Below are positions 51,101-61,498 of a DNA stretch of 64,000 nt, in pieces (the stretch's first letter is position 1; each line of letters opens with the position of its first letter). Both the position numbers and the translations under genes were made by a program. The stretch comes from Paraphoma chrysanthemicola (taxonomy: Eukaryota > Ascomycota > Dothideomycetes > Pleosporales > Phaeosphaeriaceae). The DNA lies in the NCBI GenBank assembly GCA_020744225.1, contig JAGMWG010000030.1:124001-188000 (forward strand), in the 5' to 3' direction. The notes beneath the pieces were generated by a model that did no database searches, was not told where the DNA came from, and saw nothing but the letters and a program-made list of their open reading frames with translations.

Positions 51101-52603
51101 TCGGCGTCATACGACAGCACCGTCAAGATCTGGGATGCGAGTAGCGGCGCGTGCCTGCAGACGCTCGAGGGCCATAGCAGTTTCGTCAGATCAGTAGCCT
51201 TCTCGCACGACTCGGCGAGGCTGGCGTCGGCGTCGTCCGACAGCACTGTCAAGATCTGGGATGCGAGTAGCGGCGCGTGCCTGCAGACGCTCGAAGGCCA
51301 TAGCGATTCGGTCAAATCAGTAGCCTTCTCGCACGACTCGGCGAGGCTGGCGTCGGCGTCGTCCGACAGCACCGTCAAGATCTGGGATGCGAGTAGCGGC
51401 GCGTGCCTGCAGACGCTCGAAGGCCATAGCGATTCGGTCAAATCAGTAGCCTTCTCCCACGACTCGGCGAGGCTGGCGTCGGCGTCATACGACAGCACCG
51501 TCAAGATCTGGGACGCGAGTAGCGGCGCGTGCCTGCAGACGCTCGAAGGCCATAGCAGGACGGTCAACTCAGTTGCCTTCTCGCACGACTCGGCGAGGCT
51601 GGCGTCGGCGTCGTCCGACAGCACCGTCAAGATCTGGGATGCGAGTAGCGGCGCGTGCCTGCAGACGCTCGAAGGCCATAGCGATTCGGTCAAATCAGTA
51701 GCCTTCTCCCACGACTCGGCGAGGCTGGCGTCGGCGTCATACGACAGCACCGTCAAGATCTGGGACGCGAGTAGCGGCGCGTGCCTGCAGACGCTCGAAG
51801 GCCATAGCAGGACGGTCAACTCAGTTGCCTTCTCGCACGACTCGGCGAGGCTGGCGTCGGCGTCATACGACAGCACTATCAAGATCTGGGACGCGAGTAG
51901 CGGCGCGTGCCTGCAGACGCTCGAAGGCCATAGCAGGACGGTCAACTTAGTTGCCTTCTCGCACGACTCGACGAAGCTGGCGTCGGCGTCGGATGACAGC
52001 ACCGTCAAGATCTGGGACGCGAGCAGCGGCGCGTGCCTGCAGACGCTCGAAGGCTATAGCAGTTCGGTCAACTCAGTAGCCTTCTCGCCCGACTCGGCGA
52101 GGCTGGCGTCGGCGTCGTCCGACAGCACCGTCAAGATCTGGGATGCGAGTAGCGGCGCGTGCCTGCAGACGCTCGAGGGCCATAGCAGTTTCGTCAGATC
52201 AGTAGCCTTCTCGCACGACTCGGCGAGGCTGGCGTCGGCGTCGTCCGACAGCACTGTCAAGATCTGGGATGCGAGCAGCGGCGCGTGCCTGCAGACTCTC
52301 CAGGTTGGCAAGCCTCTTCACAGCGTATGCTTCGACTCTACTGGCTCTTTTCTTCACACTGCAATAGGGACTATCGTCCTTCAAAGTGCAGAAGGTTCTA
52401 GCATAGTAGACGTTGAGGAACCTGAGCGGCCTCTATACGTAGCTGTTAGCCTTAGCCCAGAAAATATATGGATTAAGTATGATGGCGAGAACATGCTTTG
52501 GGTGCCATCAGAGTATCGGCCATCTTGTTCGTCTGTAAGCGGGACTACTATAGGTATGGGTAATGGGGCTGGTAGGGTATGGTTTTGTAGGATTAACCTT
52601 TGA
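48114..52603 (+). pseudogene. HNWD (HET-NACHT-WD40) incompatibility-type receptor with premature TAG
   Basis: The start at 48114 (MHLLKYGENG) is typical of HET-domain proteins. Domains: HET (PPYAILSHTWG at 23-33, YFWVDTCCINK, then FTRGWTLQELLAP), NACHT (GDPGKGKT 309-316; TYLIIDALDEC 410-420), a helical linker, a 56-nt intron (50379-50434), then thirteen 42-residue WD40 blades and a C-terminal segment ending GRVWFCRINL. This is the architecture of het-d/het-e-type genes, where NACHT-mediated assembly activates the HET toxicity domain. In blade 2 the conserved Trp codon is TAG (50879-50881), so translation would stop after 903 of 1,477 residues with only two blades. The frame is otherwise open to 52603. 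The change TGG to TAG is a G:C to A:T transition in the CpA context favoured by repeat-induced point mutation. Confidence 0.85.
50651..52310 (+). repeat. Thirteen tandem 126-bp WD40-coding repeats
   Basis: The units differ mainly in the two to three codons after GHS (DS, RT, SF, SS) and in the SSD/SYD/SDD turn, and several pairs are identical over the full 126 bp. This shows recent unit exchange and variation focused on the predicted ligand face, as in het-e/het-d. Confidence 0.9.
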
Positions 52604-52875
52604 TATGCCGAGAAGTTGTCGTTGCAAGAGTCTGTTTGTCTTTTTATAGCTTTATTATCTCTATTTCATAGAGAGGGACGGGGATACGCATGAATATATA
52701 GGCTATATACTGCGCTATTGAAGCTTCGAGCATAGCCGAGAAATTGATTGCTACTAGAGACCTATAGCTGAGAGTCTAACAAGAGAGAGTTCTCTGCTTG
52801 TCGATCTAGCTTTACTAAATTACCCATCGTGAGGTAACTTAACGTTACATCGACACTTGGTTGTAGACGCTTCTA

Positions 52876-53398
52876 GGCAGCCGCGCCACAGCTATTTCAA
52901 GCAGCATCCGCATTTGGTATAGCGCTGCATTAGTAAGTGTTGCAGTCACAGATATCTGAGCACGCTACTGCAAGCTACTGCGTGCCAAGTGGAACTGAAG
53001 CTTGGTGCTCTGCTAGCTGAGTTTTCGAGATCTCGTTCTCCGCGCGGAGAAACTGCCGGAATGTACTGTCCTTTCTTAAATTGACCTTCAGAGCTGGCAG
53101 CCTTAATCTTCAAGATCTTGACTTTCCTTTTAGACCTCCGAACGTTAAACATGCAGACCCCATCGCATATAAACAGGGGGGTATACACAGAGAGTCGATA
53201 GACGCTATCAACAGAACGACCGACAGCACGTCCAACACTGCGCTCTCCTTAGCCGGAGGATAATACACTTAGAGGGCAAAATGGGCAGGACGAAGTGTAT
53301 CGAGCTCGAATTGATGCAGTTGTGCTGGCCAGACGCCGAAGGTCCGGATGGAAAAGTGTCCCGCCACACAGGGTGTCCCGCTACGCAGGGATGGACAT
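52876..53398 (-). repeat. Right long terminal inverted repeat of the 6.2-kb element
   Basis: Inverted, diverged counterpart of 47182-47702, same block order. An 80-codon minus frame in it (52946-53188) has some protein-like composition but is not supported as a gene. Confidence 0.8.
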
Positions 53399-53400
53399 TA

Positions 53401-53929
53401 CATGAACTGCGCACCCGTGTCTATCAACGGAGGAAAGGGAGACGCTACGTTCCTAGCGAGCCTTCCCGACATGTTTGTTGCTAACTTGGTTGGCACGTCA
53501 TGCACCACCGTAGAAGACTTTGACTTTGTTTTCCCCCAACCGGGCGACTCTGTCAGCACGGGCGCGCCTGTAACGATTGCATCGCTCCAGGGTGGAGGAT
53601 GTGCTTCTGCAGCCCTAGATTCCAATGCCGAGGTGATACGTTCCCTAGAGGTTGAGCAGACCGTAAGTCAATCTGCCAGCGGATATCTTCGGCAGCAGTT
53701 ACCTACCTCTGTGGCTGATAAAGGGGCTGCTGCCATAAAGTCGTCCAGTGTCATACCGCAAATCAAATCGGAAAATTCAGCAAGCTGCATGCCTTGCAGT
53801 GAGGATGGCAGTATTGTGTGCATCGATAGAATGCATTTTGGCCTCTGCAATCACGGCTGCGCTACCCGCCAATTGCTTGCCGACGGAACTTCTTGTTGGC
53901 AAGGATCAATAGTCAGGAACAAGAGGTAA
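53401..53929 (+). pseudogene. AA11-like LPMO, 3' fragment with C-terminal Cys-rich module
   Basis: It begins at the codon completing Y-MNCAPVSI, a family-typical strand, followed by SLPDMFVANL and DFDFVFPQPGDSV. After a Ser/Ala-rich linker there is a compact Cys-rich module (CMPCSEDGSIVCIDRMHFGLC ... GTSCWQG) resembling the X278-type tail seen on fungal AA11 enzymes, probably for chitin binding. Frame and phase match the 5' fragment (470 + 529 nt). The fragment has no promoter or signal peptide of its own. Confidence 0.8.
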
Positions 53930-54472
53930 CTAATGGAGTGGCGAAGATTGGGCCTTAGTTGAGAAGTTGGGAGAAGAGGAGGCTAGCTGGGTTGACGAAG
54001 TTCTATTGTGCAGGCATAGTTGAGGATGTTCTGTGTACGGCAATGTAGTCAGCACTACAGCGTTATACGCGAGTGGCGCCGAGTGTGGAGGCCATGAGGC
54101 CAGGACGTCTGCAGCTTCGTCAAGTTGGTGTGGCGAGCATTCTAAAGCCTGTAAGGCTCAAGCTGAGCTGATGAGAACAGATTTGGCTTGCTTGTTGATG
54201 CCACTAGCTGCACAATTTAGAGGTAAGTTGTATTTAAATAGTAGAATCCTGAAGGATACTGTAATTTAGATGCAGCAAGAATTGGAGAATGCGAAAAATT
54301 GACTTCAGTAATTACATACCATGCTAAGCGCTTTGTCTACTACAAATGCTTCATATGCGCTTCTCGCGCGCGCTGGGGTCCAGATTGTTGTCTTCACCCT
54401 TTCCAATCGAATGTTCAAGATTGGTGGCTAAGCAACCGCCGTGAGGCTTGCGTCACCATGAAGTATCCTAAG
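53930..54472. other. Intergenic stretch, nothing seen
   Basis: 3' flank of the LPMO and of the convergent gene at 54473; no supported frame. Confidence 0.4.
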
Positions 54473-55216
54473 TTATTTGAGGGTGGACCAGTTGTTGAGG
54501 GTAACCCGACATGCATCCCTCAGCAGATCATACCGTGAACTCCCACACACCACCCGATGCCAGTCCTTGCCAATATCAAAGTCTGATCCATACCGTTGTC
54601 GTGCAGGCCCACCAAAGTACTTTTGTACAATGTCCCCGTATGTGACGCTATCTGCGCGCCGTCGCACACTTGATAGTCCTTGCTCTTGGGCCTCGCACAG
54701 AAACGATGGCTGCACAGGAACTCCTTGAGTAGTTGTTTGGACCAGTTCGCCCGTTCCCACATCGTAAAAGACAGCAACTCCGAAGTCCACAGCTGCATCA
54801 TTGTGTTTCGAAGTACGTATATAATTCTCGACCACTCCAATAATAACAGTGCCTATGCCTAGCTCTTCTAGAATCTGAACACTGCTCTCTGTTACGACTA
54901 TCATAGCCATCAACCGATTGGTCAAGCCCTCTGTTACTGTGTCGTGGTATAGCTGTTCAATTTCCGTATCCACTTCGTATGCGTAAGTGACTAGTGTGTA
55001 CTCGCCTACATGATCTTGTAGTAACGATTGAAGCCAAAGTTGTTCCTCCCTGTTTGCAGTCGGCACTAGCAGGAGAACATATTGTCCAGGTAGGCGACCA
55101 AGCCTAAACACCGAAGGAGGAAGTACCACGGTTGTTGCACACTCGTCGGGCGGCGTAGTGTCTTGTTCGTACAGCTTGCGTTCTCCGTCCTCCGAAACGA
55201 GAGCAGGGGTTGTCAT
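54473..55216 (-). CDS. Hypothetical protein
   Basis: Single exon, 247 residues, starting MTTPALVSEDGERKLYEQ. The composition is that of a soluble alpha/beta protein: GQYVLLLVPTANREEQLWLQ, LMAMIVVTESSVQILEELGIGTVIIGVV, AVDFGVAVFYDVGTGELVQ. It ends with a charged segment (DIGKDWHRVVCG). There is no signal peptide or membrane helix. I do not recognise the family. Confidence 0.55.
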   Translation of the reverse strand: MTTPALVSEDGERKLYEQDTTPPDECATTVVLPPSVFRLGRLPGQYVLLLVPTANREEQLWLQSLLQDHVGEYTLVTYAYEVDTEIEQLYHDTVTEGLTNRLMAMIVVTESSVQILEELGIGTVIIGVVENYIRTSKHNDAAVDFGVAVFYDVGTGELVQTTTQGVPVQPSFLCEAQEQGLSSVRRRADSVTYGDIVQKYFGGPARQRYGSDFDIGKDWHRVVCGSSRYDLLRDACRVTLNNWSTLK

Positions 55217-55473
55217 CTTCGTTGGCTAACAAATCAAGGTTTACTATGCACCGCCAGTATACGGAAATCCTGTCAATCATACATGTCTTATATACATGCA
55301 GCATCACTATTCGGACGCACTACCATGAGCAAGCTACGACCATGCTGTGTCATAGTAATGCTGTGACCACTGAGCCGGATCTGCTACGTATGTACTTCAT
55401 ATCACGGTGAAGCAGGTGATGACTGATTTGCTGGATGCTATCATACTGACCCATGCTGAGTTGTTATTGGATC
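55217..55473. other. Intergenic stretch, nothing seen
   Basis: Short divergent upstream region; no motif recognised. Confidence 0.4.
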
Positions 55474-55896
55474 ATGTCTGGCTCTGACCTGATATCCCAA
55501 GCTAAGGACGTCTCAGATCTTTACCTATACTTTGATTCAAGATTCTTGTTTAAGAACTCGCTCCTAGCTTGCAAGGAGAATTTTGAAACCATCTGCCGCA
55601 TGATCTCGGAATATCGCAAACATGAACGCAATTTTGGCAGCATATTTGGAAGCATTTCCGGAGAATAGTGGATTGCCTATTTGATGCTGGGGGCGCTGAA
55701 TAAATTCTACAATGACCGGACCTCCCTCATACCGAGACTGACTTTCTACAAACTGCTACTCGTGCTGGACATGTAGGTCGAAAAATATCTACATGACGAC
55801 TTTCAGCCAGAGAAGCTGGCATTTGCATGGATGACTTGTTACTCTAAGAAGTACAGTTCTCTAGTAAAGCTGGTCAAGGCCCGCACTACTGTATAG
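55474..55896 (+). pseudogene. Conserved-looking hypothetical gene with two in-frame TAG codons
   Basis: From ATG at 55474 one frame runs with excellent protein composition (SDLISQAKDVSDLYLYFDS, NFETICRMISEYRKHERNFG, LTFYKLLLVLDM, EKLAFAWMTCYSKKY) to 55896. It is interrupted by TAG at 55666-55668 and 55774-55776 without any frame change. No splice sites remove them. The gene is therefore probably a young pseudogene; family not recognised. Confidence 0.55.
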
Positions 55897-56139
55897 CCCA
55901 ACGTGAAGTGCTGGCAACGAGCTGCATGGAAGATGCTTAGCACTTCAGCGTGCAAGATAGGGTCGACAATTCGAAGATCTCCATGAATGAACTTGGCAAG
56001 GGTGTCGAAGTCAGCGGATATAACGGTGACACATCGGCGCTCACGCTGACCGTGATGACAAGCTTGACGCTGCACGTATTTAAGCCTGAAACGCGCTCTG
56101 CTGGGCACTGTGGATTGAAATATACTACTTTGTCACGCC

Positions 56140-57847
56140 ATGAAGCTTTTCATGTCATGCATTGTTGGCGCGTCGTTGCTTCTCAAGGCAAGCGCAGCTT
56201 GTAAAGACATAGAATCCTCGGAACAGTATTGCCTTCTGAATGCTGGTGGTAGTTTATTGTTCAACGATGACCCGGTGCCGACTGTGACGATTATCTACCG
56301 TGACACTACGACAACCACCACGCTTGCTGCTTTCACCAATTGCGGGGACGGTCGTGGCACTCTTCCTGCAAGCTCTAGTGGGGGCAGTCCTGCTTCGCCT
56401 ACAGCAAGTCGCAACACTGTAGGCGTACAAACCAGTGCGAGCGGCTTCGGAGACAGTCAGTCAGCAGGCGTTAATCCCATCGCATCTGGGCTCAGTGCGC
56501 AGCAGCCACTTTCAGTATCAAGCGCAGCATCTGTCAGCGTCGAAGCTGTGACCCAAAAGACGACGCCAACCGAAAGTAATGTAGTTGCGCCCCTCAATCC
56601 CACCGCAAGCTTAGGGAGTGGTGTCAACACGAACAGCGCCCTGGCGGGTGCATCGCAAAACCCCCAGGCCCTGACACCTAGTCCACGTCCTGCTATTTCC
56701 GCAGGAGGAAACGCCTTTGGCAGCGAGTCTGGGGCCTCCGTAAGTGCGGCATCCAACCAAAGAGCATCGGGATCTGGCAGTGTACATGACAGCAACGCAT
56801 TGGCCGCAGCTACGTCCAGCGGTGCGGAATCTCTACTTACAACGTCGAGTATGCGGGTCTTTGCAACTCCGAGTGCGCTGTCATCTGCAAATCCGCTGCT
56901 GCCCAGCGAAACTGCTGGCTCGCGGAACTCCACACTCACACTGTCATCAGCGGCAGTCGATGCGCTACAACTGGCACAGTTCCTCAAGAACCTCGGTGTC
57001 TCGGTGTTCAATTCAAGCTACCAAGTGAACGGGTCGATGGCTAGCGATGGCCGCAATTCTACATCGTTGGCTGGGCTCATTGCTAATATCTCCCTAGTAA
57101 GTACCAGTGTTATTAGCGCTTTAGGAAACACAGGCTCACATGAGGATACAGCAAGAGAGAACGCAGCAGGATACCCTACTCAGGATGCTTCATCGAGCTG
57201 GAAGCCTAGTAGTGCCACCGTGCGAGTACGAATTGCCCGCTAGTGTCCTTGAAAGGAGCTTGTTGATGGGCGCATTGAAATCTGTTGAAGGAGGCGTCTT
57301 CATGTCGCTGGCTGAGTCGCTTGCTTCCGAGGACACTGCGGCAGCAATTACTCTGTCTAGCATAGCCGGAGTTGCTGCAAGCCAAAACGCCGTCCTTCGT
57401 GCTCAGGCAAACCTCAACATTAGCATAGCTTCCTTCGAAACTCCTCTGTCCGAAACATGGGCATATAATTTCGCGCTGAAGTATGTTCGTCCTGGATCAT
57501 GTGTGGTTGAGCTCCCTATCCCTATCCTACCGACATTGTCTATTAATGGAGAAGTCTCGGCCTACGTTCGGGCGAACAGCAACGTGACCCTTGCCTGGGA
57601 TGCTGCGGCGCAGGCGGCTGCGTCGCGATCCGGAAAGACTTTGCACATAGGATGGGTCAATCAGGTAGACAATCCCGTGTACACGTCCGTTCTTGTCATG
57701 GGCAACGGCCGTGGAAGAGTCCAAGTTCCCCCGGGGCTTGCTGGCACCGCCATCGCGGTGTTGACGGCACAGCCTGGTCTCGCTGGCATCGAAGACTTGA
57801 CGGAAGCGACTCTCGCCGGTCCAGTCGTTGTCAACCTCACGCCTTGA
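56140..57847 (+). CDS. Secreted Rds1/ferritin-like-domain protein with Ser/Ala-rich N-terminal region
   Basis: Signal peptide MKLFMSCIVGASLLLKASA, then a Cys-containing segment, a long Ser/Ala/Gly/Thr-rich low-complexity region (about residues 80-270, likely O-glycosylated), and a C-terminal ferritin-like helical domain. The domain starts AVDALQLAQFLKNLGVSVFN, crosses a 37-nt intron (57097-57133) to QQERTQQDTLLRML ... PPCEYELP, and continues with helices MSLAESLASEDTAAAITLSSIAGV and NAVLRAQ. This matches Rds1-type stress and development proteins (Ferritin_2 group). The protein is 556 residues, probably cell-wall or extracellular, with unknown biochemical function. The intron is very short, so the acceptor could be slightly different. 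Confidence 0.7.
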
Positions 57848-58032
57848 GCGAAATGATTCTTGTTGGGCTTGTCTGTTGTTAGTGACAGCATAGTATAGGT
57901 AATTACTGAATTTAGAGAATAGATTTCGTTGCCCAGCAGATTTATGAACGACCCACAGCGTCCGATACCCTCGCTTGTTCCTTTCTGAAAAGTTAGTCTG
58001 AGGTGCCGTTCGAGAAAGATCTGCTCAATTTA

Positions 58033-59100
58033 ACGTCACGGTAATTACTATCCCGTACTGCGTAGCGAGAACCACACCATAACGAGAAGAAAACACTGAA
58101 TCCATGTCTTTAGTATTCGCTACGTTCGATTTTCAAATGACCACATGTCTTTCTAAGTTAGGTACTTGCTTTTGCTCTTTCTATACCTTATACTAGCATG
58201 CAACAAGAAAAACACCACGCGATCGACTGGATCGTCATAGCGTCAGGATCCGCATTCGACATTCTTGCCTCTTCTATGGTGACTTTCAACACGTGTTCAG
58301 ATTTCAGAACGTGAATAATGTACTGTAAGTTACAGTTTCTTTTGCCTTTGTCAGCTTTACCTGCGCAGACATCGTATTCATAGCTGAGCGCAGGTAGGTT
58401 TAGTTAAATAACAGAACATCACGCTCGGCTAACACTCTTTCGAGTGGCTCCAACAGATTCAGAAGGATAAATTACATGCACCACGTTTCGAAAGACATGG
58501 AGCAGATCACAAGCCCACACTACTTTGTGACGTTGTTACCTTATTACCTCTACAACTACGATGACTCTCTAGAGGCAAATCGGCAGTCTTGTTTGTGCTT
58601 GCGCGCGCTACACAGTACTAATTAGTTAATGTCCATCCCTTCGTAGAGAGAGGCACCCCGACACGAGACAAATTGGTAGGTTAGAGGTTAGTGTAAGTTT
58701 CAAGGACAAATTACGGCTAGAGCCATTACACGTCAGCTTCAAGCGACCACTTCTGCTTCTCTTTCACAGATTCGTGAAGAGCGAAAAGCAGTGGTGCCAA
58801 CGCTATCGGCTGTTTTGCTCACGTGTCGATCTCTGCTTTAATAAGTCAGCCTAATTTGTACATGACATTGCGACTCATGTGGCGCGTCAACCGCCTAAGT
58901 TAGAAAGAAAGTTGAATACGACATGAAGATAGTCCGAGCTTTGCATTTACTTTTACTCTCAGGATAATCAAATCCGACAGTTTCTCCGCGCGGACACGGA
59001 ATCTGGAGGAGGCCCAGCGCGACAGGGATACCTAAGCGAGCGGCGTAATGTATTAGCGAGCCCACATGCGCTGTTGCAATGTTCTGACGCTAGCTTAGAT
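58033..59100. repeat. Degenerate terminal-repeat relicts of the 6.2-kb element family
   Basis: At 58629, after TA, the sequence ATGTCCATCCCTTCGTAGAG followed 350 bp later by CCGACAGTTTCTCCGCGCGG reproduces the order and spacing found in the 6.2-kb element ends. A weaker match starts at 58033 (ACGTCACGG, then CTGCGTAGCGAGAACCACACC, then TTATACTAGC). Both are in the same orientation and no partner end or cargo is seen, so they appear to be solo or decayed ends. Confidence 0.55.
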
Positions 59101-59277
59101 CAAGACCCCCACAACGAGGATGCTGAAACTAGCAATTTCCCGCACACGACCGTCACTATCGCATCCACCAGACTAAGCATCACACGTGTACCAGCCCAAT
59201 GCACACTGGCGTGCTCTGCCTCAGACCCCCTCTTCGTCAGACAGTTCAAATATACATGCCATCCAAAGTCTTCTCGC

Positions 59278-60088
59278 CTATGCCTTTGTATCCTGTGTCG
59301 AAATCCTAACCTCATCACCATTTGCAGCCGCTGCTTTAGCAAGACGATCGGCAAGCTTGTTGTGCTCCCTTGGAATATGCCAAAACCCAATCTATGTGGT
59401 CTTAGTTTAGTATGCAGGCAACAAGCATTTGTGTAAAACAACTAACCGTCACATTCTTCGCCTCCTGTGTCGTAACCACGGACTCAAGAGCGAGGAATAG
59501 ATCGAGATTTGCTGGCTTGGTACCTTTGGACGTACGCCAGTCCTTCCTCTAGAAGCTCACTCAGAAGTGTCTCTCATGTGACTTGTCATACTAGCTGGGA
59601 CGTACCTTCCATGTTGGTAGCCATTCGGTCATCCCTTTGACAACATACTCGGAGTCGGTCGCGACAATCCAAGCTTCAGTTCCGCTCTTCTGCTCCTCAG
59701 CATGAGCCTTAGCGAGGAACTCTATGCCTAACTTTGCCGCACAGAGTTCCGCTCGCTGGTTTGACCGTAGCGGAAAAGCGTCTAGTATGTCTGTGATAGG
59801 CTCGGACAGTTGACTGCCATCATCATTGCCATATGCTATACCAACTCCTGCTTTTGCGTCAGGCAGGCCATTGTTTGTACATGCGCCATCAGTGAATATG
59901 ACGTGAAAATGATGACAAGGATTTGTCGGTTTGCGGCGTCGAGGGACATCGAGTAGTTCATTGTTGCAAGCGCAGCAGTATAACAAGAAATCGTTGCACT
60001 CAGAACATTCCCGAACGAGTTTTGGTACCGACCAATCTTTGGTCGTATCGCAGAGGGTAAGCGCTCTATCGTAAATGATGGCTCGGGT
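59278..60088 (-). CDS. Ribonuclease H (type 1)
   Basis: RNase H cleaves the RNA strand of RNA-DNA hybrids. Three exons fit: about 60088-59606, 59548-59447 and 59391-59278. All four catalytic carboxylates are present: FTDGACTNNG, SNQRAELCA, VATDSEYVV and HNKLADRLAK, with the WK and GFWHIP strands typical of the fold. The N-terminus carries Cys pairs (CSECNDFLLYCCACN), as in fungal RNase H proteins with a small zinc-like lead. The frame is open upstream to a TGA at 60089-60091 without a clear ATG, so a further 5' exon is likely; MLYCC at 59986 would be an N-truncated start. Confidence 0.8.
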
Positions 60089-60789
60089 TCAACCATTATT
60101 GTGGATATGTCCAGAACGAAACTAAGTGAGGGTCCAGGTGTTGAGTCATGGGCTAGAGCGGGGCCCCGCCCTGATCAGGCGTCCGATTGCCGGAAAATCG
60201 TTGAGCCGACCACGATGGCCCGCGTCACTCTGGCGAGTCCCTCTACATGGCCGCGAGATACGCTAGTTCTCAACTGGTATTTCCCACGTTCGTGCGACCG
60301 TTGCCCTCTGCGCTGGGCTACTAATTCATTCAGCTTCGGCGCACACTTCTATTTCCGTTTCTCCCTGCCTGTGGCTTTCATCTTATTATGGTTTGGTATC
60401 GTTACCGGCGAAATATTATAGTTTTTCTGGTTACGGATGGTTTTCATCACGTGATTAGTCGAGGATATGAGTCCGGCACACTCTTAGACGGACGTGGAAG
60501 AGGCTACAAATCGTACCCTGGACAGGTATCTTCCTGCAAGCATGAGTGCCATTGTCATAATCAGTTATTATTCGATGTATCATCTGCTGTCGCAATTCTT
60601 TCACATGCGCGCCGGTTGATGTAGCTCAGATTTCTAGAATTTTCTGTGAACATGCTCACTTCTATTTTTAGTGCATGCCCTTTGTTGGCCAACTTAGCAC
60701 CGCAACAACAGGCGATGAGGCAGCCTCTGCACTGTAGACTGCAACTAACTCCTTTAGCATGGATATGGCAAGTATTAGCACGAGGAGTT
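60089..60789. other. Intergenic stretch, nothing seen
   Basis: Should hold the 5' end of the RNase H gene; short frames only otherwise. Confidence 0.35.
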
Positions 60790-61485
60790 TCTCTTGGTAT
60801 GCGAAGATTGTACCGCACCCTAGAAGACTACGGCGGAGTCGCTCGTAGTACTCTCTATCGTCGCGACTATGGTGGACTCTTAATGGAGGACAAGGCTGAC
60901 AGCCAGCTGTATCTAACACTATAGGAAGAGAGTGCGCTCGTTAAGTTTATCTTACACATGTTAGATCTTGGCCAGCCCGTACGAATCAAGTACATTCCCT
61001 TTCTTGCCTTCGTAGCTACCTGCGCGCGGGCCCTAGCAGATAGACCCATTAAACCTTCGGCCAAGAACTGGCTAAAGGCTTTTGAGAAACGCCACCCAGA
61101 GACGGCAGCGAGACGGGTAACGGCGCTAGACTGGAATCGCCACGAGACGAACATCGCCGATAAGATGACACACTGGCTCGAGGCGATAGGGAGGGTGTTG
61201 CGTGACCCAGCTATCAAAGCGGAGGATTTGATGACATGGATGAGACTGGGGTTATGCTATCTATGCTTGGCTCTGTCAAGGTCCTTATAGGTAAGGATGA
61301 TAAACGAAAGCATAGAGGCGCGCGTGAAGCGAACGATGGCTACTGCTGTCAGTTTCTCACTTCAGGGTTTCAACTCTGTCGAGTGCATTAGCGCCGACGG
61401 TAGGGATTTAAACCCTATGATTGTTTGGCCGACTACTATCCATCGAATCGACTGGACTTACCTAGAGAGCTATTTGCAATTTATC
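60790..61485 (+). pseudogene. Pogo/Fot1-type transposase relict, N-terminal half
   Basis: Plus-strand segments match fungal pogo-like transposases in order: DYGGVARSTLYRRDYGG, the CENP-B-type helix-turn-helix and linker (VKFILHMLDLGQPVRIKYIPFL ... SAKNWLKAFEKRHPE), then in another frame the catalytic-domain start DMDETGVMLSMLGSVKVLIGK, and, after a further shift, VECISADGRDLNPMIVWP. At least two frameshifts and one TAG occur, and the 3' half is missing where the F-box gene begins on the other strand. Confidence 0.7.
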
Positions 61486-61498
61486 TTACTACATAGCG

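Larger units (their letters stand above)
47182..53398. mobile_element. 6.2-kb TA-flanked non-autonomous element carrying an HNWD receptor gene
   Basis: The ends are inverted (ACGTCCATCCCTGCGTAGCG at 47182; ATGTCCATCCCTGCGTAGCG read inwards from 53398) and flanked by TA (47180-47181 and 53399-53400). Removing the element plus one TA rejoins the LPMO frame exactly. The terminal inverted repeats extend about 520 bp with divergence and indels. The only gene inside is the HET-NACHT-WD40 gene; no transposase is present, so movement would need a trans-acting pogo/Tc1-type enzyme. The ends are unlike those of the 12.75-kb element, so this is a different family. Confidence 0.9.

Noticed and set aside
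50878..52008. A 376-codon frame antisense to the HNWD WD40 repeats
   Set aside because: Same reason: shadow of the repeat units.
50651..52310. CRISPR-like or other non-coding direct repeats
   Set aside because: The repeats are 126 bp, contiguous, in frame and encode WD40 blades.
52946..53188. Small basic protein gene in the right terminal repeat
   Set aside because: It lies wholly in the inverted repeat, and the equivalent left repeat does not keep the frame.
20746..53398. Starship-type giant element
   Set aside because: No DUF3435 tyrosine recombinase was seen, and both elements have terminal inverted repeats with TA duplications instead.
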